From assembly GCA_963932465.1 (NCBI GenBank), contig OZ010786.1:532645073-532709072 (forward strand): a stretch of 64,000 nucleotides of DNA. Direction: 5' to 3'. This stretch comes from Maratus speciosus (taxonomy: Eukaryota > Arthropoda > Arachnida > Araneae > Salticidae). This document shows, one piece after another, positions 11,923 to 23,500 of this stretch (its first letter is position 1; each line of letters opens with the position of its first letter). Below the pieces are notes generated by a model. That model saw only the letters and a list, made by a program, of their open reading frames with translations. It was not told where the DNA came from and ran no database searches. A program made the position numbers and the translations under genes.

Positions 11923-13067
11923 TGGGGCATTCTCACAATCTTTTGACTTTTGGGGAAAAAATTCTGACAAAAGTAAACTTGCTAAAATAACATTTTAATC
12001 TGATAGACGAATGCCTTAACGATTCAAAATAAAGAAAAAATGGTCAGCAGCGAAAATTCTTTATTTAACTGAGATTTAAGTCAAACTTGCGAGTTTAATT
12101 TTCTTTACCATTTTACCCCTATAACTTTTTATTTTCTTCCAAATTTTTACTCATAATGAATTTGCGTAGTACCCACATGACATTCAAATAAGAAATAATA
12201 ACAATGTAGTACTCTTAATACAGAATTTTTGTATAAAATTGTCTTAAAGGGGTGTTAAAGAAGGGACGGTAAGTTAAAAAAGGGGGGTTGGTATCGGAAA
12301 AAAAGGGACGGTAAGGATGGAACGGTAAGGAAAATTACCACCTATTTTTAGAAAAATCATGTTAAGACTAAGTGATAGCCACAATGTTCATTGATTTTTA
12401 GAAACAGTTGATAACATTGGATTAAATTAATTTTATTTTTAATTTACCTCGAAAAGTGCAGAAACAAACCTGAGTGGACGGTGAGACGACCAATAAAGCC
12501 ACGATGCTTGAAATTGATATTTAAATGCTGATTTAAATTCTACAGTAAATTTCCTTCCAAAAAATTTTAGACTTTATAGACATTATTTCTCTAGCATACT
12601 TTTACATGAGAAAAAAACTTGAAAAATATTCTGTGGGCGCGTCTGAAATGATATTCTGTATAATTTTAGAAGAGGGATGGGAAGGAATGTAAGACCCAGG
12701 GATAGAGTTTTAAAAATATTGCAACCCTAAAAATATGTGCAGGTTAATTTTTAGCTACATATTTATATAAAACAGTAGTTCCAGTTTCAGAAAAAAAATA
12801 CATCGAATTATTTTTATTGAAACAATTTTATCCAGGCAGCTCCAAACTTAAAAATCAGCATCAAAGACACGGGACGGTATAGGAGTTTTTCCAGGTGTTT
12901 GGACCCCTAACATCATCCAAAACTTATTTATCTCGTTAATATTGTTGTGCAGTCTTGCAATGGGATGTTCCTGAGTATATGAAATAAAAAAAAAACACAT
13001 AAAAGTGTATTAAAATAAAAATTATTATTCAGGGACATGAAAGTCAAAAGATTGTGAGAATGCCCCA
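11923..13067. mobile_element. Non-autonomous TA-flanked DNA element, copy 2
   Basis: Inverted termini TGGGGCATTCTCACAATCTT continue to about 26 bp and are flanked by TA (11921-11922, 13068-13069). The paralogous segment near 14895-14905 has a single TA at the same place, so the empty site is present in the same window. The interior matches copy 1 at 6625-7758, with small indels. It contains no conserved reading frame and no transposase motif. Confidence 0.9.
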
Positions 13068-13789
13068 TATATTGAATTAAATAACAAAAATAAAATAAAA
13101 AATCTGATGTATGCAATGCATGTAAATGTAAATGTTCAATCGATGAAAGTAGACCGTTGAAAATTTAAATTCAGTTTCAGAAGAAAATTCCATATATTAT
13201 TTTTTTTAAATAATATTTTTTGTTAAGTGCAAAAGTATAAAGATACTTTTGAATATAATTTATAGCTATAATAAAGGAAATGTGTAGAGCCAATTCAATA
13301 TAATTTCGTATAATTGTTCGATATAATTTTGTACAGATTACAATGCTATTCGGGAATTTTATTATGCAATTTTGTGGACATTTTTAACAGTTCTTTTAAC
13401 TATATGATAATTAGTCTTTTCTCGTTGTTTTCGATTTTTTACTTGGGCATAATCTATACGTCAGCAATTTAATAATACGTTAATATATTTTTAACATACT
13501 ATCTTCTTTATTATGGTAATGTAAGAATGCGAAGTTTGCATTGTTTCTCATATAAAGTACAACAATAAATTAAGAAACTCCTTCCATGCTGTGATGGGAG
13601 GAATAGGGATCTTTCACATTCTTTATTTTTTAAAAGCCAGCTTATTTTATCCAAACACACGAAACTTAAATTAGTGGACCCCAATTATAGAAGATTCAAT
13701 ACTAGTTTTTGTCAGTACTGAATATGGATGATATGTTTGTGAAATTAGTCAGCTATATCCAAGTTGGCTTCATCTAAAGTGATTTTTAT

Positions 13790-14180
13790 GTGGTCGCCAA
13801 ATTCGGCTATATTCGGACCGCCATTTGAAAACAACATGATGGTTGAAGCTAAACATATCGAACTTGGTCGAGACCTTAGTAAGTCATGTGCACATGCTCA
13901 TTCACATCGAAATCAGTTGATATATACGAGTGATGCCACATGGCAAAAATTATATTTCTCATCATTTCAACCGGATTAGAAATTCAAACTGCTGTACCTC
14001 AGCCAATTTTAAGTTACAGACGAAACCAAAAATGCTCCGGAGTCCTTGTATCCAGGTCAAAGATTTAAGAAAAAATCTTTTTAACTTTCTAATTAATTTG
14101 TACCTCTTTATATATTAAAAAAAAAATGAATTGCTTTTAAATGGACGCAATTTTGAAACAAGATGGCAGATGAAGCTAAC
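13790..14180 (+). repeat. Satellite-like units of about 0.3 kb, first block
   Basis: One full unit and one partial unit. Diagnostic words are AACTTGGTCGAGACCTTAG, ATACGAGTGATGCCACATGG, AGAAATTCAAACTGCT and the junction TTTTGAAACAAGATGGCAGA. The same order recurs at 16845-17520. This block ends exactly where copy B of the segmental duplication starts. Confidence 0.8.
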
Positions 14181-15379
14181 CGTATAAAAATTATATTCAT
14201 ACACAGTAAAATTTAAACCATCAGAAAATAACATGAAGTGCAACAGATGCTTGTAAATAGCTCCCCAATGAAATGTCTTCATTATGAAAGTTGAGATTTT
14301 AGACAATTCAACGATATCGGATTAAGATTAAGCATGAACATTACATATTATCTGCCAATAAAATTAATTATTACATAGGAAGACAAATTTCTAATTAAAA
14401 GTAATTATTGGGAACATAAGTAAATTTGTTAGATATTGAAAAATTGTTTTCTTGTTCATAAATGCATTTATTATAAATTCAAAACTATTAAGGAATTAAT
14501 TAGTGCAAACAATGCTGTATATTTTTGAAATAAGCTTTTTTAGGATACATTTTTGTTTTTTAAATATTACTTAACATATATTTCGTTTGTATACTGTAAT
14601 TTTTTTAAATAATGTATGTAACAAGATAAATAAAGTATTTGTAATACTTTTTTTCAAATTATGTTCAGTAAAATACAATGATATTATACAGTCAAATAGA
14701 TAGAATATAGTCTACACTTCAATGTATAGTGTAGTATAATATTATCTAAATACCCGCTTACGTTACTTTTTTTTTTTTTTTTTTTTTTTTTGTATGCATA
14801 TTTTTATTTACTTATTTTGTGTCTCTGTGACTTTCACTAGTAAAAGGTAATAAAACGGCAACAGCCAGCTGATGTGATCGATATTTGTAATAACTGTATA
14901 TATTGAATTAAATAACAAAAATAAAATAAAATAATCTAACGTATAATGCATGTAAATGTTAATGTTCATTCAATGAAAGTAGTCCGTTGAAACTTTAAAT
15001 TCAGATTCAGAAGAAAGTTACATATATTATTTTTTACTTTTTTAACAGAAATGTGTAGAGTCAAGTGCAACTAGAAATATTTTTGTACGGGTTACATAAA
15101 TACCGGTAACGAGGTTTTGTACGGTTTATAAATAACGGTGCATATTAACTTTAGGTACTTAGTAAGTATTAACGGTACTTACTTATAAGTAACGGTATTT
15201 TTTACAGGTTATAAATAAATACGGGTTTTGTACGGGTTACATAAATTTTATGCACTTTTGTGGACATTTTAACTGTAATTTTAACTGTGTCATAATTAGT
15301 CTTTTTTACGTTGTTTTTTATTTTATACTTGCGCGTAACTTATGTAAGCACTTCAATAACATGTTAATATATTTTTAAC

Positions 15380-16755
15380 TAGCTAACTTGACGGACGTTG
15401 CCCGGGTACGTCAGAAAAAAGCACGAATTACAAAAAAATTATATGAAAAACACGAAAAAAATTTATATCGCTGCACAAATTTCGAAAAGAGAAAAAAAAA
15501 ATATTTATTGTGTTCGAAGACTGAAAGTTGATTCCAATACACTAATGTGGGAAAATGGTAGGAAATTGCTAAAATACACTAAAAATCACATACAAAATTC
15601 TCGAAAAATTTGAAAATTGCTATACACTTTTAAAAATTTTGCAGCATTCTGGCAGGTCATTCGACCGTTTTTTGAAAAAACGGTTTCATAACCATAATTT
15701 AACTGTATTCTGACCATAAAATGGCTAATAATATGGTCAGAATAGTGTTAAATTAACGGTTGTGTAACCGTTTCCTGAAAAAACGGTCAAATGACCTGCC
15801 AGAATGCTGCAAAATTTTAACAGTGTACGAAAAACGGATAAACTTTATTGAAATAACGGCAGAAATTATTTAAGTACTATATGTCAAAAACGGAATGTCA
15901 AAAAATTGCAGCAGATCGCGAAGAAACGTAAAAATCGAATTAAAAGTCACAAAAAGGTCATAAATCGCAAAAGTCAAAATTTACTATAATTGGATAAAAG
16001 TTTCAAATCTAATTCCTTTGACCTCTCTAAAAATTTATGTTTGGGAAAGCATGCTAAGCATAGTATCATGTTACTTTTATTCATAATTTAATTTACTTGA
16101 ATTCCTTTAAATATAATTAACATAATCCCTTATGTTAATATTAATTTTTGTTGCATTAAAATATCTAAATTTGTTGATTTTCTGTAAGCAAGTAATCCCT
16201 ATAGGTTTACAATTGAAGTCTATGTAGATTTGGCAAAATATCAGATATATCGCCAAGTTGGCATCATATTTGGCGACTAATTTTCGTCGTAAAATTTGGC
16301 GGTATTTCGCCAAGTTGGCGACAAAATTGGCGTCATCTGACGATAGAACTGTGCTCCCCACCTACGGTAACCCCCTTTATAGGTATGGGGATGCATTAAA
16401 TGCTGTTTAATTATCGCATAAAAAATTCGCTAAAAATTCAAAAATCACTGTACGAATTCCGAATAATTTTTTTGAAAAGAGAACAAAATTTACTATATTG
16501 GGTTAAAAGAAGAAACTGTATTCTTTTCACTAATGTAAAAAAATCGCCTCGAAACATAAAAAGCTCTAAAAATCGCATAAAACATTAAATAAAAAAAAAT
16601 CTAATAAAAAAATAAAAATTGAGGTTCGAGGTGCAAAACTTCATATATAGACGTACCTTTTCTCCAAATTTTGTAGCTTTACGTGCAGCGGTCAGAACTC
16701 CGTCGATCCATTCATGCACTCACACACAAACTTCTTTCCTTATTATTATAGATAT
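15380..16755. mobile_element. Retroposon-like insertion starting ACTAGC and ending TATTATTATAGATATA
   Basis: The boundaries come from comparison with copy A (TTTTTAACATACTATCTTC, uninterrupted). The left edge CTAGCTAACTTGACGGACGT followed by TGCCCGGG and the right edge with a TATTATTATAGATA tail resemble abundant arthropod repeats usually attributed to RTE-type non-LTR elements or dependent SINEs. That link is from general knowledge and is tentative. No reverse transcriptase is visible; the 71-residue frame at 15398-15613 has no recognised motif. A foldback MITE sits inside, and 16210-16340 contains several GCCAAGTTGGC palindromes. Confidence 0.5.
15620..15829. mobile_element. Foldback MITE of about 0.2 kb
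   Basis: A near-perfect inverted repeat: GCAGCATTCTGGCAGGTCAT at 15641 and its complement ending at 15810, continuing inward through GACCGTTTT and TGAAAAAACGGT and outward through TTAAAATTTT and ACACT-like words. The two arms nearly meet around a central loop with ATGGTCAGAAT. TA lies just outside the left arm. No coding capacity. Confidence 0.85.
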
Positions 16756-16844
16756 ATTATCTTCTTTAATATGGTAATGTAGGAATGCGATGTTTGCATT
16801 GTTTCTCATATAAAGAACTACAATATAAAGACCTAATTAAGTCA

Positions 16845-17520
16845 TGCTCAATCACATCGAAATCGGTTGATGTATACGAGTGTTGTCACATGATAAAAAT
16901 CATGTTTTTCATAATGTCAACTACATTAGAAATTCAAACTGCTATATATCAGCCAATTTCAATAGAAAGACGAAACAAAAAATGCTCAGGAGTTCTGGTA
17001 TCCAGGACAAACATAAAAAAAAAACTTTTTTTTTTATTTCTAATAGTTTCTACCCTTTTTAAATTTTTTAAATGGGCGCCATTTTGAAACAAGATGGCAG
17101 ATAAAGCTAGCCAACGAACTCGGTCGAGACATTGCTATGTACTGTGCACATGCCTAGTCATATCAAAATCGGTTAATAAATACGCCTGATATCGCGTGGC
17201 AAAAATAATGATTTTTTCAAAATGTCAACGACACTAGAAATCAAAAGTGCTATATCTCAGCCATATTTTAAGATATAGACGAAATGAAAATGCTACAGAA
17301 TTTTTGTATCAAGGTCAGATACATAAAAAGATATTTTTTCAAATTCTAATTTTTTGGACCTCATATTTTTTAAAAATTAATTAAAAAATTAATATCCGCC
17401 ATTTTGAAACAAGATGGCAGATGAATCTGGCCAACGAACTCGGTCGAGATATTAGTGTGTACTATGTTAACAAGTTATATCAATATCAGTTTATAAATAC
17501 GAGTGTTAAAAAGAAGCCAA
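16845..17520 (+). repeat. Satellite-like units of about 0.3 kb, second block
   Basis: Two and a fraction units with the junction CCATTTTGAAACAAGATGGC at about 17080 and 17399, followed by CCAACGAACTCGGTCGAGA. It matches the block at 13790-14180. Small open frames here are shadows of the repeat. Confidence 0.85.
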
Positions 17521-18950
17521 AGGGCATCAGTGACAAAATTGAAAAAACTGAGCTAAGTCAGAATGGCTATCTGAAAATAAGGCTATTTGTTTGCAGGTGA
17601 AGAAGTGTAAGTGATTTTATAATTATGTAGCTGTGTTCAGGAGGTCAACTACTTAAGTTCCATAAACTGCTTAACTACTTAGCTATTTAACTGCTTTAAT
17701 CTCTACAGAAATTTTTAAAATTATAGCATTCCTCTATTCTTTCGCAGTTATTGAAATAAGAAATCCATAGACCAGTATGAAATAAGCAACATTTTCATAT
17801 CTTTATTTAGTCAATTACTATTGATGTTCAACTTTGAACACCGTTTGCTTCAAATCTAAATTTTGCCACATGTATCCCTTGTCTTCTGGGGTCCTCATGT
17901 ATCAGTATTTGAACGGAGGGTGATTATGGAATTTGGTGTTCATGGTCGTAAATGGTCATGAATATATACCAAAAGTTTTCGGAATCACTTTCCTGACGGC
18001 TGTAATAGGTAACATTTTGTGAAGAAAGCTACCTAAACGCTCTTACTATTTTTAAAAGTAATATGGATAGTATAAAAATTTACATTAGTGCTTTTTTATG
18101 TTCCATTTTGTGAAAATGTGTTTTTTCAAAAAAGTTTTTTTTATACAGTAAGAAACATTGGCGTTCAACACAAAACATGGTGGCAACTAAGGTCCCAAAA
18201 ACGTGGTGCAAAGAAAATCTACCAGTAAATTGATCTAACGAAACACCACAAAAATAAATTCGTTCAGGAAATTATAAATTTCTAGTTGTCAACTTAATCG
18301 ATGAAATATTTCATCATCTTGTAGTTTAATTACGCATAAAGTCACATACGTAATTCCTTTTATTACACTTAAAAATGGAGATAACGAAAATATAAATTAG
18401 GATGAATGAATCCATAAATCAGAGGATTTCAATTTCATTAACACACGAATTGCGCAAAAGATTGGTCGGTTTTCAATGGCAGTTTAATAAAATGCACAAT
18501 CTGTTTAATCAATAATCAAAATGTCTTGTTTATAGATTAAAAAAAACAATTAAGATACATTAATTGAAACTTTGAATGTTTTCGTTGATTATCATCGCGC
18601 TTCGTACAAGATCCTATAAGAATTTTTCTGGACAGATATGACCTAATTTTTATTATAGCTGTATTTGTTATATGTTCTTTCCAGCATTTATCAAACGCCA
18701 GCATCAAGTCGTATTGGTACAAGTATTTTACTTATAAAAATAATCGTAAATCGTGATCGTAAAATAAATACCCTTCAAGTAACATTGTAACGCGAGGTTT
18801 AAATTTATTTACACAAACGCTCACGTTAAAAATTAAATGGATAAATTCTATATATATCAAAATACCCGTTGTCAAGTTGCGATGCATGTATTAATTCTAA
18901 ACTTTCCGCCATACCCAGGTCGAAATTCATGCTGGTATTTGTTTGCTAGA
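17521..18950. other. Unassigned AT-rich spacer
   Basis: I find no transposon ends, protein motifs or RNA genes. Short open frames only. Confidence 0.5.
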
Positions 18951-18954
18951 CAAG

Positions 18955-19335
18955 AAATAAATGCTGTATCCCAGCAAAGTAATCTAGCATAAACTACCAT
19001 AACACATTTGCTTGTTCCACCATAATTACCAGCAAGTCATGGTGTGTAGTGGAACACTTTTCTGCTTGGCCAGCATACATATTCCAGCTTGTGTTGCTTG
19101 AATATGTTGCTGGCCTAGCATTGTGCTTTTCTAGCAGTAATTTACAAGCAACATATACTTTTTTTTTGTTGCTATTCTAGCATTACCTTTCTACCTTCAG
19201 TTGCTTTTAATTTTTGCTTTTTTTAGCATAATTTGCTTTTAATTTTTACTAGGCTGGCATTACATTTGTAGCTTCACTTGCTTTTAATTTTTCTATGCTA
19301 GCATTACCTTTCTAGCATCACATGCTTTTATTTTT
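18955..19335. repeat. TGCTAGCA-rich tandem repeat
   Basis: Degenerate units built around TTGCTTTTAATTTTTGCT and CTAGCATTACCTTTCTAGC. Anchors lie near 19199, 19228, 19267 and 19319, with looser GCTGG/CCAGC words upstream from 18955. Related vocabulary (GCTGGCAAGCATA, AAAGCATATAATAGCA) dominates the array at 21440-22235, so the two may be parts of one element. Confidence 0.6.
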
Positions 19336-19349
19336 GCTATTCTACCAGT

Positions 19350-19515
19350 TAGACGAAAAAAGACGTTGTTGGCGCCATCTTTGGAGAATTTCTGAAGCAC
19401 CTACATTTTTTAGAAGGAGAAACTTATATCGGATTTTCTTTTCCTCTGAGAAGGCAGAACTCGCTAACTCCAGTTTGGGAACTCGACGCTCTACCAACTT
19501 CGCTACTGGGGCCGT
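19350..19515 (-). mobile_element. tRNA-derived SINE-like fragment
   Basis: On the minus strand from 19513 the sequence reads GGCCCCAGTAGCGAAGTTGG followed by TAGAGCG. This is a good RNA polymerase III A box (TAGCGAAGTTGG), with a weaker B-box-like GCGAGTTCTGCC downstream near 19455. The rest to about 19350 would be the SINE body, ending in mixed sequence. It cannot be a working tRNA because the acceptor stem does not pair. The plus-strand open frame here is incidental. Confidence 0.45.
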
Positions 19516-19544
19516 GTTTTTAAACGATTTTAAATGCGGGTAAT

Positions 19545-19980
19545 GGGTGTAGAGCTGATTCTGCTGTGTGTTGATATTTTTATAAGATAAGGGTGAATTT
19601 ATCGATGCTGTTATTCTCCAAGTTTCAATTAATAAGGTTAATTTTAATTATTAGGGATTTTTTCTATGTTTAATGGATAATTATAAAATCGCTTAATTAT
19701 TATAATTTATTAGTTGAATTTTCTTTACTTAATGAATGGTTTGAATATGGTCATAATTATTTGTTGCAGAAAAATAAAAGATTTTGAAGTGTATTTAGGA
19801 TAGAATTTATCAATTTCAGGTGGGGGTTAAGGTTTTCAAAATTTAGTCCTTATTGGAGGGGGGGGGGGGGGTCAATTGTACATATTTTCAATTCAATTGT
19901 AATGAACTTATTTTTTTAAATGAAACAGTGCTCCTTGAATTTTGAAATTTAACTGACTAAATTCTCTTTTTAAAAAGCAC

Positions 19981-20024
<44 letters not shown>

Positions 20025-20224
20025 ATTAAAATAATTACCACTAAGAGAATGAACAGCTAAGAATTTTACGCTAGAAGAGGAAGGGGAGGCGCTTTTTCCC
20101 AAAAATCCTTCATGGAAATTAATTTTCAGATTTTTTTTTATATTTATGGGTTAAAATTTTATCTAAACGGGGGGGGGAGGCGCTTTTTCCCAATAAATTC
20201 TTTATAGAAATTTAAATTTATTTT

Positions 20225-20273
<49 letters not shown>

Positions 20274-21410
20274 AGAAATACCGCACCTGGATCTTGAAAT
20301 TTAACAAACTAATATTTTTTTTCTCTGATTTTAATAAACAGAGTAAATTTAATCTTTTCGAGAAACTTAAAAGAAATAAATACTAAGAGAAAGTGCAGCT
20401 ATGAATTTTCTTCCAATTAAGGGGGGGGGGGGCTTTTTTCCTTTAAGTCTACCATGGAAGTTATTTGTTAATATTTTTAAGCTTACGTGTTAAAAAATCA
20501 TCTGAAACGTGTTCAAGGGGCAGTGTTTAATTCAGGTGGCGGTGACACAGCCCTCCCCCTCCCAACTTCTGAAATTTAATAAAAAAAAAATTATTTTTTT
20601 CCCATTATAAAGATATAGAAAATTTATAATTTACAGGTAACCTAAAATAATTTAAGAGTAAGAGGAAGATGAGTTTAAAATTGCCCGATGGGGGGGGGGG
20701 GGGGAGCGAGTTAATCTTCTATATCCGCTTTGGAAATTAATTTTTTGTTCTGTTTCTTTTGATATTTAGATGTTAAAAAATAATCTCAAATGGGTGGTTT
20801 AATACAGTATCAAATTAATGAGAGGGCCAGCCCGGATTTTAGAATTTAATGAACAAATTTTTCTTTTTCTCCGTTTTTTAAAGACATACTGCATTTTTTA
20901 CGAGTAAGTTAGAATATTTAAATTCTAAGAAACAGAAGAAAATAAATTCCTTTATAGGCGGCGGGGGTGGGGAGGGGAGGGCTCCCCTGGAAGGCTCTTA
21001 TAGAAGTTAAATCCCTCACAGAATTTAACCCACCCACGTAGAAGTTAATTAAAACTATAGAAATTATTTTTTACATCTTGCAAAATTGCAATGTACAGTG
21101 AAACCCCCATAACGCAAACTCCTGAATATTCCGTTAAGGGAAAAGGGCTTAGGTCATCCTTTAAGCCTCCCTCGAATTGTAAATTTAACTAATTTTTTCT
21201 CGGATTTTGAAAAACAAATTGAAATTTAATCTTTTCTCTTAGCTTAAAATAAAAGAGAAAGTAAGAATTTTCTGTTGGGGAACGGAGGAGGAAGAGAGCT
21301 ATAATCTCTCCCCGGATTTGAAAAATTAATTTAATTTATAATTAAAATTTCCTTTTCTTCTATTTCCTAAAATCATAGTCAAATATATATTTTTCGAGCA
21401 ACTAAAAAAT
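19545..21410. repeat. Diverged tandem repeat with long G runs and T runs
   Basis: About five units of 270-350 bases, anchored by CTAAGAGAAAGTGCAGCTAT-like words near 20041, 20387, 20655, 20927 and 21250. Each unit contains a run of G (10-15 bases in several units; near 19857, 20168, 20421, 20692 and 20961), a lead-in such as GGAGGCGCTTTTTCCC, and a stretch reading TTGAAATTTAACNAACTAAT. Two units contain poly-T tracts of about 37-38 bases (19983-20020, 20230-20266). No coding signal. Confidence 0.7.
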
Positions 21411-21439
21411 AAATAAATAAATAAATAAATAAATAAACA

Positions 21440-22235
21440 TTTGATGTTGCCAAGCATTAACAAGCATACAATGATTCATTTAAGTACCTACCTCATCATT
21501 ACTGGGAAACTTATATCAGTTACTGGCTACTAGTTATTAGTTACTAATAAACTAGCATATTATGCTGGCAAGCATAAAAAAGCATATAATAGCATGTAAA
21601 AGTGCCTACCTCTCCATGCTTTGACAGGAGCTTAAACAGAAAATAAGCACATAAAGTACTTGTACAGAGCTTGTCATGCTATTTTTCCCTGAGCTGGCTG
21701 CATAGCATATTATGCGGACAAGCATGAAAAAGCATATAATAGCACGTTAAGGCACTTACCTCTCCATGCTTTGAAAGAAGATTAAACAGCAAATAAGCAT
21801 AGCATGCTTGTACATAGCTTGCCATGCTATTTCTCAATAAGCTGGCTGTATAGAATATTATACTTCCAAGCATAAGAAAACATATAATAGCACATTAAGG
21901 TACCTGCCTCTCCATGCTTTGAAGAAACGTGAACAGCAAATGAGCATAACATGCTTGTACATAGCTTGTCATGCTATTTCTTCCTAAGCTTGCTGCATAG
22001 CATATTATGCTAGCAAGCATAAGAAAGCATATAATAGCACGTTAAGGTACCTACCTCTCCATGCTTTGGAAAAAGGCTTAAACAGCAAACAAGCATAAAA
22101 TGCTTGTACATAGCTTCTCATGCTATATCTACCTAAGCTGGATGCATAGCATATTATACTGGCAAGCTTAAAAAAGCATATAATAGCATGTTAAGGTACC
22201 TACCTCTCCATGTTTTTGAAGAAGCTTAAACAATA
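21440..22235. repeat. Tandem array of about five 148-bp units rich in GCATA
   Basis: Anchors GCATAGCATATTATGC or variants lie at about 21556, 21710, 21852, 21994 and 22147. Each unit also carries AAAGCATATAATAGCA, TACCTACCTCTCCATGCTTT and ACATGCTTGTACATAGCTTG. A (TAAA)n tract at 21409-21437 precedes it. Confidence 0.85.
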
Positions 22236-22612
22236 AACCTGTTTGATGTGAAACCTGATGTGACCTGTTGTCACATATTTTTTAATTTTTCAATTTTATC
22301 ATTTAATTATCATATTATATTGTTTATTTCTTTAAGTACTAATGGATCACAGTAGCCCATCCGTAATATATTTAGTAAACATAAATATATTTTTTAGACA
22401 CAATTAGGTATATAAAATTTAAATACCTCTTACTGAAACATCATCCTGATTTGGGAGTTGTGTCCGATGAATAAATATGTATTCTTTTGAGCAAACAATA
22501 TTTATACTTTTATTTATACCAGGTATTTAGAAAGCTCCGTCTGATTACACTGGGATTACAAACAAATCTCTACATTCTGCGAAAATAAATTCAGACTCAT
22601 CAAATTGAGATT

Positions 22613-22647
<35 letters not shown>

Positions 22648-23182
22648 ACTCATACTCAGAAGCAAAACCAGACTCTATATATATATTTAATAACAGAAAT
22701 CCCTCTGATTTCAATGGGAAGGCTAAAACTACAATTTCCCCCTATTGGCTTACACTTGTTCCAATAATCGCAAACATGCTACATGTGTAAAATTTATTGA
22801 TATAAATTAAAATATCTCCTGCACCTCTCTACGAAAATAATTATTTTTTATGGAGGTCAAAGGCTAAACTCCAAAAAACATACAGGGCATCTTTATTGTC
22901 CTAAAGTGGACCATGTTTATAGCATCCAATAAAATTATCTATGCTCGCTTTTGTTGCGGCGATCAAATCTGGTGCCATTGTGACTAAATGTTTCCACGCA
23001 TGTGCTGTGGTTGATATTTGTTTATAAAACTTTGCGTAAAAGTCTGCATATATATACCAAATATGTTTATGTATAGCAATGTAATAAAATTGATGAAATT
23101 GATTTTTTCATAAATATCCTGCACTTTCCAAAGATCTAATTTTGATATTTTTACCATGACTGGTATATATAATTTAAATATA
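22236..23182. other. AT-rich spacer with poly-A tract
   Basis: Contains a poly-A run of about 31 bases at 22615-22646. I see no other named feature. Confidence 0.5.
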
Positions 23183-23399
23183 CAGTAAAATCCCGGTTAT
23201 CCAAAAAGCATGTGATCAAATAATTTTCGGTTAACCGGGGTTCCATAGGAATTCGCGGATAACTGGGATTCCATAGGAATTTTCGAATACCCGGGAGATT
23301 TATGGCGACAACTCAATTGAATAAAAGCTGTTATCGTAATTTAGAACATCGTTGTAATAAGAATGTTGTGGTACCGTATTTAAAGCACACTGAATGACA

Positions 23400-23500
23400 A
23401 ACCAAAATTAAAAGTCGCTCGAACAGCAAGGTACGCTCGAACAAAAGTCGCTCGAACAGCAAGGTACGCTCGAACAAAAGTCGCTCGAACAGCGACAACA
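23400..23500. repeat. 34-bp direct repeat, about 2.5 copies
   Basis: AAAGTCGCTCGAACAGCAAG followed by GTACGCTCGAACA is repeated at 23410, 23444 and partially at 23478. It lies in the untranslated left arm of the Tigger element. Frames across it on the minus strand give a repeated VRATFVRAYLA, an artefact of the repeat. Confidence 0.8.

Larger units (their letters stand above)
9645..13575 (+). repeat. Segmental duplication, copy A (with two inserted transposons)
   Basis: The sequence matches 14181-16835 base for base over long stretches, starting with TATTCATA followed by AAATTTAAACCATCAGAAAA and continuing through GACAATTCAACGATATCGGA. Copy A is longer because a Tc1 element (10166-11724) and a TA-flanked element (11923-13067) have been inserted; copy B is uninterrupted at both points. 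The end is recognisable by the shared block at about 13500-13570 and 16755-16830 (ATGGTAATGTA..GAATGCGA). Both copies are followed by satellite units. Confidence 0.85.
14181..16835 (+). repeat. Segmental duplication, copy B (with a nested retroposon-like insertion)
   Basis: Homologous to copy A at 9645-13575. Copy B lacks the Tc1 and TA-flanked insertions but has its own insertion at about 15380-16755, absent from copy A at 13505. A poly-T tract at 14768-14791 replaces mixed sequence in copy A. From about 15080 to 15240, words such as TACGGGTT and AACGGTA are repeated irregularly, probably a local expansion. Confidence 0.85.

Noticed and set aside
13130..13500. Separate transposon between the TA-flanked element and the satellite
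   Set aside because: The sequence aligns with copy B of the segmental duplication, so it is part of the duplicated host segment.
16107..16361. 84-residue minus-strand frame as a gene
   Set aside because: It covers a GCCAAGTTGGC palindromic repeat region within a retroposon-like insertion and has no motif.
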